Below the pieces are notes generated by a model, which saw only the letters and a list, made by a program, of their open reading frames with translations, did not search any database and was not told the origin of the DNA. From assembly GCF_016918855.1 (NCBI RefSeq), contig NZ_JADKYB010000003.1, positions 62,001-126,000 on the forward strand: a stretch of 64,000 nt of DNA, read 5' to 3'. Of the stretch, positions 9,101 through 17,423 are shown piece by piece (the stretch's first letter is position 1; each line of letters begins with the position of its first letter). The translations under genes were made by a program, and so were the position numbers. Source of the stretch: Actinacidiphila acididurans (GTDB lineage Bacteria; Actinomycetota; Actinomycetes; Streptomycetales; Streptomycetaceae).

Positions 9101-10207
9101 CGTCACGTCGTAGGCGGCACGGGCGAACGGGTACGTCATCGTGCCGGCCTGCTTGCCGTTGAGCCAGATGTCGGCCCGGTGGTTGATGCCGTCGAACTCC
9201 AGCCAGACGTGCCGGCCGCCGGCGATGTCCAGGCCGGCTGGCAGCTCGAAATCCCTCTTGTACCACCAGGAGTGGCGGGAGAGGGCCTCGGGCACGTGCA
9301 GGTTGTTGAAGCCGGCCACCGGGTCGGGCAGCTTGCCCTGGTCCACCAGCGAGGCCAGTACGGTGCCGGGCACGGTGGCCGGCAGCCAGGTGCTGGTGTC
9401 CACGCCCGGCTTCGACAGGTCGGCGCCCTCGCCGCCCGCCCAGTCGTCCATCGTCAGCGTCCAGCCGGACTCCAGCGGCACAGTGCCGTCCGCGGCGGTC
9501 GTCAGCGGGGGCGCGACACGGGTGTGGCGGCCCCAGTCGGTCCAGCCGGTCGCGGCGGGGCGGTCGCCGCCGGGGGTGCCGTACACCTCGAAGCCGTTGA
9601 GGCCGAGTGGGTTGCCGGTCGACCGCTTGGTTGCGGTCATCCGCACCCAGCGGGCGGTCACCGGGGCGCTCGGCGCGATGTCGACCGCCCCGCCCGTTCC
9701 GGACGTCGTTCGGTACACGCTCGACCAGGACCGGTTGTCGAGGGAGGTCTCCACCACGAACTCGGTCGCGTAGCTGGACAGGATCTCCTGGCCGGTGGTG
9801 CCGTCGGACCAGTTGCCGGACGTCGCCGGGATGAAGACCGGGTCGCCCGCGGCGGCTTCGAAGGTCAGCCGGACCGAGGTCACCCGGCAGACCCCCTGCA
9901 GGTCCACCGAGATCCACTGCGGGTCGCCGTCGCCGGCCCGCCACCCGGAGCCCTTGACACCCGGGGAGCTCAGCCGGTCGACGACGAACTCGGCCGCGGT
10001 GGCCGCGTAGGCCGTCGACGACACCTGGACCGGACGGTAGATGGCGAGTTCACCCGCCGTGGTCGCCGCGGGCGTGCCGGTCGGCTCGGACGCGCGGGCC
10101 GCGCCGGGCAGCACGGCGCCCAGGCCGAATCCGGCCAGCAGCGTGGAGCCCGCCGTCACGACGGAGCGCCGGGACGGTCGGGGCGGTTGTTCGGACGTGC
10201 TTGTCAT
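6137..10207 (-). CDS. Secreted GH2 glycosidase (exo-beta-glucosaminidase-like) with three discoidin modules
   Basis: This is a 1356-residue exported enzyme. A Tat signal (RRSVVTAG, hydrophobic stretch, cleavage after ARA) covers about residues 1-40. A discoidin (F5/8 type C, CBM32-like) domain spans about 55-205. GH2 sugar-binding and beta-sandwich domains follow (WYKRDFELPAG, FDGINHRADIWLNGK) up to FGIREFGYDYK near 562. Two further discoidin-like domains lie at about 575-850. The GH2 TIM barrel then resumes at VNGVRVFARGGNWGWDE. The probable acid/base Glu is in WCGANEGNP (about 960) and the nucleophile in FHTEIGMP (about 1030). C-terminal Ig-like domains end the protein. The overall shape resembles the CsxA-type exo-beta-D-glucosaminidase and mannosidase branch of GH2. 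It follows a GH30 gene on the same strand with its own palindromic operator in between. The exact sugar specificity is not visible. Confidence 0.8.
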   Translation of the reverse strand: MTSTSEQPPRPSRRSVVTAGSTLLAGFGLGAVLPGAARASEPTGTPAATTAGELAIYRPVQVSSTAYAATAAEFVVDRLSSPGVKGSGWRAGDGDPQWISVDLQGVCRVTSVRLTFEAAAGDPVFIPATSGNWSDGTTGQEILSSYATEFVVETSLDNRSWSSVYRTTSGTGGAVDIAPSAPVTARWVRMTATKRSTGNPLGLNGFEVYGTPGGDRPAATGWTDWGRHTRVAPPLTTAADGTVPLESGWTLTMDDWAGGEGADLSKPGVDTSTWLPATVPGTVLASLVDQGKLPDPVAGFNNLHVPEALSRHSWWYKRDFELPAGLDIAGGRHVWLEFDGINHRADIWLNGKQAGTMTYPFARAAYDVTALLGTGTQALAVKITPMPLPGSPGDKGPAGESWVDAGAGQMNLNSPTYLAVSGWDWMPAVRDRVSGIWNHVRLRSTGHAVIGDPRVDTELPNLPDTSTARLTILVPVRNADSADHAVTVTAEFDRVTVSRTVTVEAGQSTDVVFTPDDYAQLTVRDPELWWPNGYGDPALHDLALTAVVDGRTSDHRTTRFGIREFGYDYKITLPFVASGDAYTQSVDVGARQARYVRVNCQTRATGWGFSLWTVAVLDSAHPDQDLALHGTATSSTVADGTDPSAVTDGNANTRWSSAYADGQWIEVDLGSVKSFDRVDLAWEQAYARTYTVQVSTDGSTWTDAKAVDNTALPLPFNGGDASLRVESVPVTTARYVRLSCGLRNTDWGNSLWTLSVLDSSNPGTDLALHKAVTASTEDPSYPAVNATDGNGNSRWSSQYLDNQWIQVDLGSAQTFDQVAVLWEAAYPKTYAIQSSGDGSTWTDLKTVSNAPEPLKISVNGVRVFARGGNWGWDELLRRMPAERMDAAMRMHRDMNFTMIRNWVGSSDREEFFAAADRYGLLIWNDFPNAWGMDPPDHDAFNTIARDTVLRYRIHPSIVIWCGANEGNPPQAIDDGMRAAVQSEDPDILYQNNSAGGIINGGGPYNWVEPTAYYDPGSYGSHSFGFHTEIGMPVVSTAESTRDMVGDEPEWPVGGPWYYHDWSEHGNQQPQSYVAAIEARLDTVQDLDDLAVKAQFVNYENSRSMFEAWNANLWNDASGLMLWMSHPAWHSTVWQTYDYDFDVNGLYYGSRKACEPLHVQADPTTWKVTAVNHTPNAIKGATITARTYDLNGSQLGAAKTASADLAPSTAVASFTADFGASLPDFHLLRLTLGDSSGRTLSENTYWRYRTPAAMKALNTARQTRVTASIGRVTASDGRRQFTTTVRNTGSAIAAMVRLSLLDQRGNRVLPTVYGDNYLWLLPGESRRLTVSWPEHAMSGDPVLRVAGYNTPTATAHS

Positions 10208-10248
10208 GCTGGAGTCCCCTCACACGAACATAGGGAAAGGAAAGAGAA

Positions 10249-10260
10249 GACAACGTTGTC
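10249..10260. promoter_or_regulatory. Palindrome GACAACGTTGTC, probable LacI-family operator for the GH2 gene
   Basis: A perfect 12-bp palindrome with the central CG typical of LacI-family operators lies about 42 bp upstream of the GH2 start and overlaps the stop codon of the GH30 gene. It suggests that the GH2 gene can be regulated separately from GH30. The regulator itself is not in the window. Confidence 0.5.
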
Positions 10261-12961
10261 AACCAACGCTGGCAGCCGCCACTGTCAGGGCGTTGACCGG
10301 CTCGATGTTCCCGGCGGTGTCGACGGCCCGGTAGCTGATGCCAGTGCTGTCCTTGCCGATCCGTACGGGTCCTGTGGCGGTCTGCCAGGGGCCGGTGCCC
10401 AGACGGTATCGGATGGTGGCGACGCCTGACGTACTGTCCGCGGCGCGCAGGGTCACCGTGCGCCGGGCCGGGTCGAGGGACGCGTTGGAGACCGGCGCCG
10501 TCGCGTCGATGCGTACGGTCCGCCGGTCGGGCCGCGACGTCGCGCCGGCGGAGTCGATGGCCCGGACCACCACGTCGTGGAGGCCGTCCGCGGTGATCCT
10601 GATCCCGCCCCGGTAGGGGGTCCAGGCGCCGCCGTCCAACTGGTACTCGAGGCGCGGGGCGCGGTCCACCGCGTCCGCGGCCACCGCGGTGACGGTGACG
10701 GTGACGGGACCGGTGTACCAGCCGTCGGCCCCGGTGGGGAAGGGCGGCCTGACCTGGGTGGTGACCGTCGGCCCGGTGGCGTCGACGCGCACGGTGAGCG
10801 TCGAGGGGGCGGAGGTGTTTCCGTTTTGGTCGATGCCCCGGGCGGCCACCGTGTGGGTGCCGTCCCGGGTCACGGACACGCTGCCGGAGTTGCTGTGGGC
10901 GCGAGTCCAGGGACCGTCGTCCACCTTGGTCTCCACGACGGGTGCCGGGTCGGCGTTGTCGTAGGTGGTCGCGGTGACGGTGACGGGTCCGGTGTACCAG
11001 CCGCCGGTCCCGGACGGCTGCTGCGGGTCGGTTCTCAGGGTCACCGTGGGGGCGAGGGTGTCGGAGGTCGTCACCGCGGAGGCCACCGAAGCGTACGAAC
11101 CGCGGTCGGCGGATCCGTTGGTGCCGGTGACCGTCTCCACCAGGGTGTGGGTGCGGGTGGGGTCGAGCCCGCCGAAGGCGGCCATGGCCCTGGGGGTACG
11201 GCTCGGGGCGGTGGAGAAGTCGACCAGCTTGGCGGGGCCGCCGTCGACGGCGAGGGAGGCGATGCCGTTGAGGGAGTTGGGGAAGGCGTAGAGCGTCACG
11301 CCGCTGCCCTTGAAGGAGAGCGTGGCGGTGGCGCCCTTCTGGCTGGAGTACGCGTTGCCGTCGCTGGTGCCCCAGGCGCCCGGGGGTTCGAAGTCCCACT
11401 CGCCGGTGCCCGTGCCGGTGTGCGTGTACAGCACGGTGCCGGCGCCGTCGCGCGGCACGTCGAGCGCGGGCTTGGCGGCCGTGGAGAACGTCACCGTGGC
11501 GCCGGCGGGCAGGGTGTAGGCGAAGGAGCCGCTGCCGTTCCACGCCGTGGTGAAGGTTCGGTCCCGGCCGCTGTTGTTGGAAGCCACCAGGGCCTCGCTG
11601 CCGTCGGGATTGCGGAAGGCCGTCGCGGAGATCGCCGAGGAATCGGCGGCGGTCACCCCGACATGGGTCGCCCCGGGGTCAGCGAACCGGGAGAACTGGC
11701 CCATCTGGAAGAACCCGAGATTGTAGGTGACCGTGCCGTCCGGGTTGGCCGTGACCAGGCCGTCGCAGTTGGTGCAGCCCGCGCCCATCTTGGGGCCGCC
11801 GCCCGGGTTGAGGGCGAGGTTCCAGGTGTCGACGCCGCTGACGCCGGCGTTGATCGAGTCGATGATGAGCTGGCTGGTGGTCATCGGGGCGATGCCGGGC
11901 GGCGGCGAGCACTCGGTGAGGTAGGAGCGCTTGGGGTGGTCGGCCGCGACCTTGGCGATGTCGCCGATGTTGCCGCCGTAGCAGTGGTACGCCAGTGCGT
12001 ACAGGTCCTGGTCGGTCTGCGGGTCGGAGACCAGCGATTCCTCGTAGCCGACGCTGGGGTTGTCGTCCGCTCCGAGGATCTTCGTGTCCAGCCCGGCATT
12101 GTGCAGCGCGGGGGACAGGTACTGCGCGACGAGCTTGCTTTCCTGGGCCGCCGACAGGTTCATGCCGGGGTAGCCATTGGGCGTGACCGAGGGCTCGTTC
12201 TGCGGGGTGATGCCCCACACGTTGACCCCCGCCGCCGCGTACGCGCGCAGGAACGCCACGTAGTAGTGGGCCAGGGCCGGGTAGCCGGCCGGGGTCAGGG
12301 TGCCGGCGTCGCCGTCCACCGGGATCATCGAGCCGGTGGTCTTCATCCAGGCCGGCGGGCTCCAGGTGTTGGTGTACAGCTTCATCGCCGGGTTGAGCGC
12401 CTGGGCCTGCTTGACGACCGGGATGACGTACCGCTCGTCGTGGGCGATCGAGAAGTGTGCGAGCGTGGGGTCGGGCACGCCGTCGTTGTCGTCGTAACTG
12501 TACGCCGCCGCGTTGTCCGGCGGGCTGGCCGAGTAGTCCGAGGCTCCCATGGGTTCGCGCATGAAGGACAGGCCGATGCCGTCCTGCCGGCTGAACAGGG
12601 CGCGCATGGCGCTCTCCCGCCGACCGGCGGGCAGGCCCGCGAGCAGGTAGTCCGAACTGTCGGTGAAAGCGGCACCGAAGCCGTCGACGCTCTGCAGTGA
12701 CTTCGTGTCGTCGAGCGTCACGTCCGGGTGCGCGGCCGGTGCGCCGAGGGTGATGTCGGGCTGCGGCGCCATCGCGCTGCTCAGGTCCGCCGTGGTCAGG
12801 GTGACGTGCAGCACGGGCGGCTGCGTGTCGGCCCTGGCGGCCTGCGGACCGAGCAGCGCGGCCCCCAGAACCACCGCCCCGAGCATCGCGGCGGCGCGTG
12901 CGCGGCGCGGCCTTCCGCCGGACACGGCGGGCCCACTGCGGATCAAGGATTCCAGACCCAT
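10259..12961 (-). CDS. Secreted GH30 family glycosidase with C-terminal Ig/OmpL47-type repeats
   Basis: This is a 900-residue exported enzyme. The signal peptide is followed by SVDGFGAAFTDSSDYLLAG, the hallmark of the GH30 (glucosylceramidase/beta-1,6-glucanase) barrel. The acid/base Glu lies in GITPQNEPSV (about residue 255) and the nucleophile in SYLTECSPP (about 350). The barrel and its beta-sandwich end near residue 480. An accessory domain of roughly 150 residues follows (about 485-640). Three repeats of the type GGWYTGPVTVTVTA...VEYQLDGGAWTPY (OmpL47/bacterial Ig-like) run to the end and probably hold substrate or the wall. The start at 12961 has GGAG close upstream; longer starts would precede a poor signal peptide. 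It lies upstream of the GH2 gene. Likely substrates are beta-glucans or other beta-glycosides. Confidence 0.82.
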   Translation of the reverse strand: MGLESLIRSGPAVSGGRPRRARAAAMLGAVVLGAALLGPQAARADTQPPVLHVTLTTADLSSAMAPQPDITLGAPAAHPDVTLDDTKSLQSVDGFGAAFTDSSDYLLAGLPAGRRESAMRALFSRQDGIGLSFMREPMGASDYSASPPDNAAAYSYDDNDGVPDPTLAHFSIAHDERYVIPVVKQAQALNPAMKLYTNTWSPPAWMKTTGSMIPVDGDAGTLTPAGYPALAHYYVAFLRAYAAAGVNVWGITPQNEPSVTPNGYPGMNLSAAQESKLVAQYLSPALHNAGLDTKILGADDNPSVGYEESLVSDPQTDQDLYALAYHCYGGNIGDIAKVAADHPKRSYLTECSPPPGIAPMTTSQLIIDSINAGVSGVDTWNLALNPGGGPKMGAGCTNCDGLVTANPDGTVTYNLGFFQMGQFSRFADPGATHVGVTAADSSAISATAFRNPDGSEALVASNNSGRDRTFTTAWNGSGSFAYTLPAGATVTFSTAAKPALDVPRDGAGTVLYTHTGTGTGEWDFEPPGAWGTSDGNAYSSQKGATATLSFKGSGVTLYAFPNSLNGIASLAVDGGPAKLVDFSTAPSRTPRAMAAFGGLDPTRTHTLVETVTGTNGSADRGSYASVASAVTTSDTLAPTVTLRTDPQQPSGTGGWYTGPVTVTATTYDNADPAPVVETKVDDGPWTRAHSNSGSVSVTRDGTHTVAARGIDQNGNTSAPSTLTVRVDATGPTVTTQVRPPFPTGADGWYTGPVTVTVTAVAADAVDRAPRLEYQLDGGAWTPYRGGIRITADGLHDVVVRAIDSAGATSRPDRRTVRIDATAPVSNASLDPARRTVTLRAADSTSGVATIRYRLGTGPWQTATGPVRIGKDSTGISYRAVDTAGNIEPVNALTVAAASVG

Positions 12962-13368
12962 GTCTCCATCGATTCTGTGAGATCTGACAGAAGGGAAAGC
13001 AGGGAGAAAACGGGCTGCGCAGCGCCGCTCGCCCAACCGCCGCTGTCCCTGCCGCGGTTGGGCGCACACGGACAATCGTCCGATCGTCGGCCGCAGTCAA
13101 GGAGGAGGGCCTGGAGCACCCGGCCGTTTATGTTTCAATCCGGAGGAAATAAAGGCTTTTTCGCTGGACTTCCCTGTGTCATTCGGCTGAAACTCCGTCA
13201 ATTGCACGGCGTGCCAGGCATAGCGGCCCTGGTTCCACCGCACAGTGGCGAAGCGGCGCGGGCAAGAACTCGGCAGGGACAGGCAAGAACATCCGGCCGG
13301 TCGGTCGACCGCCGGCCGCCCTGTCGCGCCCGCGCCGCGGCGCCGGGACGACAGGGCGGCTGAGGGCG
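12962..13368. other. Intergenic region upstream of the GH30 gene
   Basis: This 407-bp stretch has no convincing coding region. It holds the promoter and leader of the GH30 gene, an AT-richer patch around 13128-13160 (TTTATGTTTCAATC), and the terminator of the enolase-superfamily gene at its right end. Confidence 0.5.
13315..13360 (-). terminator. Hairpin terminator after the mandelate racemase-like gene
   Basis: A perfect 12-bp inverted repeat (GCCGCCCTGTCG at 13315-13326, complement at 13349-13360) encloses a 22-nt GC-rich loop with a smaller stem. It lies 8 bp downstream of the stop codon at 13369. Confidence 0.7.
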
Positions 13369-14490
13369 TCAGGCCCCGTGCGCGAGGTACTTGCGGACCG
13401 CCTTCTCGTCCCAGGCCACCCCCGTACCCGGCTTGTCGGTCGCCGTCACCGTGCCGTCCACGGGCAGGCACGGCTCGTCCAGGACCGGGTGCGCCCAGTC
13501 GACCCACTCCAGCCAGTGCGCCGTCGGGGTCACCCGCAGCAGGTGCGCCGCGATCTCCGGGTACAGGTGGCTCGAGAGCTGGGTGCCCGCGGCGGCCGCC
13601 AGCCCTGAGGCCTGCAGCCATCCCGACACGCCGCCGATCCTCATCAGGTCCGCCATGGCGTACGGGACTGCCCCGCTGCGCAGGAAGGTGAACAGGTCCC
13701 GCGGCCCGTAGTAGTTCTCGCCGAACTGCAAGGGAGTGCGGATCTTGCCGGCGAGGCGGGAGTACCCCTCCACGTTGTCGTACGCGATCGGCTCCTCGAA
13801 CCAGTAGAGTCCCTGCTCGTCGAGCTCGTGGCAGCGCCGGACCGCGTCGCCGAAGCCCAGGGCCTGGTTGAAGTCCACCATCAGGTCGATGTCGGGGCCG
13901 ACGGCGTCCCGGACCGCCCGCACGGCGTCGAGGTCGTGGCGGACGTCGGGGTTCCCGAGCCGCAGTTTCATGGCGCGGAAACCGCCCTCGTCCCGCAGTT
14001 CCCGGGCCTCCTTGCCCAGCGTGTCGATGCCGTGCCGCCACAGGCCGTTGCTGTTGTACGACGGCACGGGGCCGATGGTGCCGCCGAGCAGCCGGGCCAG
14101 CGGCAGCCCCGCGGTCTTGGCCAGCGCGTCCCACAGGGCCATGTCGAGGGCCGACCGGGTGATCATGGACACGCCCGCCACACCGACGACGTTCAGTGAC
14201 CGGCCGAACTGCGCGAAGGCGTCAGCCGGCGCGAGGGGCTTGTCGCTCCACACCTCCCCGAGGTCGCGGAGTTCCGCGGCGATCGCCGGCATGGCGGCGG
14301 CCCGGTAGGGGGCGATGTAGCTGCTGCCGGTCACGCCGTCGCTGGTCTCGACGTCGACCAGGACCAGGGGCCATTGGTCGAATCGTCCGATGCCCGCGAT
14401 GACCGGGCGGCGCAGCGGCACCACGACGGTCCGGCTGCGTACCGCTCGCAGCGTGGGTTGTTGGGTCAGGACAGGATGTACGGCCGTCAT
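13369..14490 (-). CDS. Mandelate racemase/muconate lactonizing enzyme family protein
   Basis: This 373-residue enolase-superfamily enzyme abstracts an alpha proton from a carboxylate on a Mg2+ site. The metal ligands appear in order: MVDFNQAL (Asp near 203), YWFEEP (Glu), and QFGENYYGP (Glu near 259). The catalytic bases are FRAMKLRLG (Lys near 175) and SSHLYPEIAAH (His near 307). The VDFNQ and SSHL patterns and the K-x-R triad place it in the mandelate racemase subgroup rather than the dipeptide epimerase one. The ATG at 14490 has AAGGA upstream; longer starts have no site. It is divergent from a tautomerase gene, and a beta-propeller gene follows, which suggests a small aromatic or hydroxy-acid catabolic unit. 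Substrate unknown. Confidence 0.85.
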   Translation of the reverse strand: MTAVHPVLTQQPTLRAVRSRTVVVPLRRPVIAGIGRFDQWPLVLVDVETSDGVTGSSYIAPYRAAAMPAIAAELRDLGEVWSDKPLAPADAFAQFGRSLNVVGVAGVSMITRSALDMALWDALAKTAGLPLARLLGGTIGPVPSYNSNGLWRHGIDTLGKEARELRDEGGFRAMKLRLGNPDVRHDLDAVRAVRDAVGPDIDLMVDFNQALGFGDAVRRCHELDEQGLYWFEEPIAYDNVEGYSRLAGKIRTPLQFGENYYGPRDLFTFLRSGAVPYAMADLMRIGGVSGWLQASGLAAAAGTQLSSHLYPEIAAHLLRVTPTAHWLEWVDWAHPVLDEPCLPVDGTVTATDKPGTGVAWDEKAVRKYLAHGA

Positions 14491-14890
14491 CTTCGCTCGA
14501 TTCCTTGAATCCGCCTGTGTCGTGAGGCGGTCGGAGGGGCCGGGCGCCCGGGACACCGTCCGCGCCGTTCCGGGCGCGCGTGACGAGCGCGAATGCTCTT
14601 CCGGCTCAGCCGCCCACTCGTGCAGAGTGCGTCCGGGCGGGCGGCGCCGACATCGGTCATTCGACTGCCGCCGGCCGTTGCGGCCGAAGGGCCCGGGCAA
14701 TCGATCGAAGTCCGGCCTGCCGGGGGTGCGGGTGGGTGCGCTCCGGCGCCTGCGACGGCCGAGGCAAGAACTGTGCACGTCCGGTCAAGTCGCCGCGATC
14801 CCGCGGTTCTAGCATCGAATGGCGCGGACCCGCTTCCCCATGCGGAGAGCGGTGTGCGGTGTTCTTCGGCTACCGAAAGGAATGGTCGCA
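14491..14890. other. Divergent promoter region between racemase-like and tautomerase genes
   Basis: A 400-bp region without a supported gene holds the two outward promoters. GATTC-CTT-GAATC, a small palindrome at 14499-14511, sits just upstream of the racemase-like start. Nothing else stands out. Confidence 0.4.
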
Positions 14891-15199
14891 ATGCCTTTTG
14901 TCAACGTCAAACTCGTGGAAGGCGTCTTCTCGGAGGAGGAGAAGCACGCCATGGCCGCGGCACTCACCGATGTGATGGTCCAATTCGAGGGATCCGAGGC
15001 CTTTCGCGAGGTGGTCTGGGTCCTGATCGAGGAACTGCACACGGACGGCTGGCACATCGGGGGCCGCCCCTTCCGCGGACCCCGGTCCCTCGGCGAAGTC
15101 CTCACCAATTCCAAGGTTGTGATCGAGACGGTCGACGGCAAGCCGACGACCAGGGCCGAGTGGGCCGAGGCCGCGCCGGTGAAGGAGCCGGGCGCTTGA
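14891..15199 (+). CDS. Tautomerase family protein (4-oxalocrotonate tautomerase-like)
   Basis: This is a 102-residue protein starting MPFVNVKLVEGVF. Once the initiator Met is removed, Pro1 becomes the catalytic base of the tautomerase superfamily. The beta-alpha-beta body EEEKHAMAAALTDVMVQFEG matches the 4-oxalocrotonate tautomerase fold. It is longer than the classical 62-residue enzyme and carries an extra strand region. The start at 14891 is chosen because it exposes Pro and has AAAGGA upstream. It is divergent from the mandelate racemase-like gene, consistent with keto-enol isomerisation in a shared degradation route. Confidence 0.8.
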   Translation: MPFVNVKLVEGVFSEEEKHAMAAALTDVMVQFEGSEAFREVVWVLIEELHTDGWHIGGRPFRGPRSLGEVLTNSKVVIETVDGKPTTRAEWAEAAPVKEPGA

Positions 15200-15230
15200 C
15201 GGGCTCCCTTCGGGACGGCACAACGCACGG

Positions 15231-15270
15231 TGCGGTGCGCGTCGGCCCACCGGAGGCCACGCGCACCGCA
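15231..15270. terminator. Bidirectional hairpin terminator after the tautomerase gene
   Basis: A 12-bp inverted repeat (TGCGGTGCGCGT at 15231-15242, complement at 15259-15270, 16-nt loop) sits between the convergent tautomerase and beta-propeller genes. Confidence 0.7.
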
Positions 15271-15286
15271 TCTCTCGGGCCGCCGG

Positions 15287-16384
15287 TCAGCCCGGCGCGC
15301 CGAGCCGAACCGGCCGGGCGTTCACCGGAACCCGCACGATGCGGTACGGCGGGATGCGCTGGTCGACGCCGCCGTTGAACAGCGGAGTGCGCGGGAGCTG
15401 GTTCACGCTCACGTACAGGTAGCCGTCGGCCGCCAGCGCCAGCGTGTCCGGCCACAGCACGTCGGGGCCGTGCAGCACCGTGGACCACGCGCCGTCCGCC
15501 GTCCGCTTCAGCACGGCGCTGTGCTCATACGCGGTGACGTATAGGCCGCCCTCCGTGTCGGACTCCATCCCGTCCGACGCGCCCTTGTCGCCGTGGTCCA
15601 CGATCGTGGCGGCCACGGCCTCGTCGTCCAGCGAGCGGTCGGTCAGCGCCGCGGTGTCCACGCTGTACAGCCGGCGCCCCGACAGCGGACAGTAGTACAG
15701 GCGCACCCCGTCGTGGCCGATGGCGATACCGTCCGCGCCGACCACGTAGTTCTCCCGGACCACACCCTGGACCACGGCGCGGAAGCCTTCCGTCGCCGTC
15801 GTCGAGACGTGACCCCGCAGGCGCGACCAGCTCTCGCCGGTGGCGAGGTCCACCACGATCAGGGCCCCGTGGGGCTGCGAGTCCGTGATGTAGGCGTAGC
15901 CGCCCCTGCCCCGGGACAGGTCGAACCGGACGTCGTTGAGGTAGGTGGTGGACGTCACCGCGGCCGGGTCGAGCCGCACCGTACGGACGACCTCGTCGGT
16001 GGCCAGGTCGATCTCCACCAGCTTGGGTCCCTCCTCGACCCACGGCGAGAAGGCGAGGCTGCCGGTGTCGAGCAGCCACAAGTGCCCGGCCGGGTCAACG
16101 ATCACGCTCTGGACCGACACCAGGCGGTCCGGATCGTCCTCCGGCGCCCACGTGTTGGACTCCAGGTCCGGGTAGGCCACGGCTTTCCCGTCGACGACCT
16201 CGGCGACGGTCCAGGGGACATCGTCCCCCCACCGGGGGAACGAGACGAAGACCCGGCCGGAATCGCTCACCGTGACACCGGTAGGCATCAGGTCCTCGAA
16301 TTCCGCAACGATTTCGTAGGCCGGGGCCGTCCAACTGCCCAGGGGCGCGGGTCCGGTCGCACCGGAGCCGTCGTGAGAATTCAT
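15287..16384 (-). CDS. Major royal jelly/yellow-type or SMP-30-like beta-propeller protein
   Basis: This 365-residue protein shows repeated beta-propeller blades: MPTGVTVSDSGRVFVSFPRWG, QSVIVDPAGHLWLLDTG, YITDSQPHGALIVVDLATG, YYCPLSGRRLYSVDT, SDGMESDTEGGLYVTAYEHSAV. These match the major royal jelly protein/yellow family, related to SMP-30 gluconolactonases, where calcium-dependent lactone hydrolysis is common but often unproven. There is no signal peptide, so it should be cytoplasmic. The start at 16384 is supported by AGAAGGG upstream. It converges with the tautomerase gene. A lactonase or sugar-acid role would fit the racemase-like neighbour, but this is inference. Confidence 0.7.
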   Translation of the reverse strand: MNSHDGSGATGPAPLGSWTAPAYEIVAEFEDLMPTGVTVSDSGRVFVSFPRWGDDVPWTVAEVVDGKAVAYPDLESNTWAPEDDPDRLVSVQSVIVDPAGHLWLLDTGSLAFSPWVEEGPKLVEIDLATDEVVRTVRLDPAAVTSTTYLNDVRFDLSRGRGGYAYITDSQPHGALIVVDLATGESWSRLRGHVSTTATEGFRAVVQGVVRENYVVGADGIAIGHDGVRLYYCPLSGRRLYSVDTAALTDRSLDDEAVAATIVDHGDKGASDGMESDTEGGLYVTAYEHSAVLKRTADGAWSTVLHGPDVLWPDTLALAADGYLYVSVNQLPRTPLFNGGVDQRIPPYRIVRVPVNARPVRLGAPG

Positions 16385-16402
16385 GATCCATCCCTTCTGT
16401 GA

Positions 16403-16424
16403 ATCCCATGGATATCCCATGGAT
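16403..16424. promoter_or_regulatory. Tandem 11-bp repeat ATCCCATGGAT x2 upstream of the beta-propeller gene
   Basis: Two adjacent exact copies (16403-16413 and 16414-16424) lie 19 bp upstream of the start at 16384. Each contains the palindrome CCATGG. The position fits an operator; the regulator is unknown. Confidence 0.4.
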
Positions 16425-16651
16425 TCCTGGCGAAGCGGAACAATGGATCACACGCTAATCAGACGGACCGCGCCCCGGATGCCTGTCTCCGCCAGATCCT
16501 TGCCCATCCCTGCACGATGCCGTGACAAGTCGTCCGACCAGGGTGCGGCCGGCCGGTCACGTGGTGGAGACAGTCATTCTACCGATGCAGGGCCGGAGGT
16601 AATTCCCGCACGGTGGATACGTCAGCCACAGGCAAGAGAAAGGTGCGAGGA

Positions 16652-17341
16652 ATGACCGGGACCGAAAAACCGCGTGCTCTCCTGGTTCTCACCAGCCACG
16701 GCGACCTGGGCTCCACCGGGGAACCGACCGGCTACACCGTCGCCGAGGCCGCCGACCCGTGGGTCGTCTTCGGGGACGCGGGCTGGCAGGTCGACGTGGC
16801 CACGATCGCGGGCGGCCGGCCGCCGGAGGACGGCTCCAGCGGCTACTCGGTGAACGAGGCCGCCTGGCATGCGAGTCCGCAGGTGGCCGAGCTGCTGGAC
16901 CACGCCCCGGCGATCGGCGCCGTCGACGCGGGGGAGTACCACGTGGTCTACCTCGTCGGCGGACACGGCACGATGTGGGACTTCCCCGACAACACCCCCT
17001 TGGAGCGCGTGATACGGGAGGTCTACGAGCACGGCGGTGTCGTCGCGGCCGTCTGCCACGGCCCCGCGGCGCTGACGACCGCACGGCTCGGCAACGGCCA
17101 CCTCCTCGTGGAGGGCAAGAACATCGCGGCCTTCACCGACGACGAGGAGCGGGCCATCGGACGGGACCGCATCGTCCCGTTCCTGTTGCAGTCGCGGCTG
17201 GAGGCGGACGGCGCCAAGCACACCTCGGCCCCGGAGCTCTGGGCGCCGCACGTCGTCACCGACGGCCGGCTCGTGACCGGGCAGAACCCCGCGAGCGCGG
17301 CGGGTGTGGCGCGCTCCGCGATCGCCGCGTCGAACCGGTAG
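16652..17341 (+). CDS. DJ-1/PfpI (type 1 glutamine amidotransferase-like) family protein
   Basis: This 229-residue protein of the DJ-1/PfpI superfamily is in the Hsp31-like branch. The nucleophile elbow AAVCHGPAAL gives the catalytic Cys near residue 136. HVVYLVGGHGTMWDFPDN and the N-terminal LLVLTSHGDLGSTGEPTGY are characteristic. Members act as glyoxalase III, protein or nucleotide deglycases, or chaperones against carbonyl stress. The ATG at 16652 has GGTGCGAGGA just upstream. The next gene, a DUF421 membrane protein, starts 82 bp downstream on the same strand. The length is normal for the family. Confidence 0.85.
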   Translation: MTGTEKPRALLVLTSHGDLGSTGEPTGYTVAEAADPWVVFGDAGWQVDVATIAGGRPPEDGSSGYSVNEAAWHASPQVAELLDHAPAIGAVDAGEYHVVYLVGGHGTMWDFPDNTPLERVIREVYEHGGVVAAVCHGPAALTTARLGNGHLLVEGKNIAAFTDDEERAIGRDRIVPFLLQSRLEADGAKHTSAPELWAPHVVTDGRLVTGQNPASAAGVARSAIAASNR

Positions 17342-17423
17342 TCCGTACGGCCGCGCGGCCCGCACCCGAAACCGGGCGGGCCCGCGCGGCACCGGCCCGT
17401 CCGCCCCCGGAGGAGTACGAACC

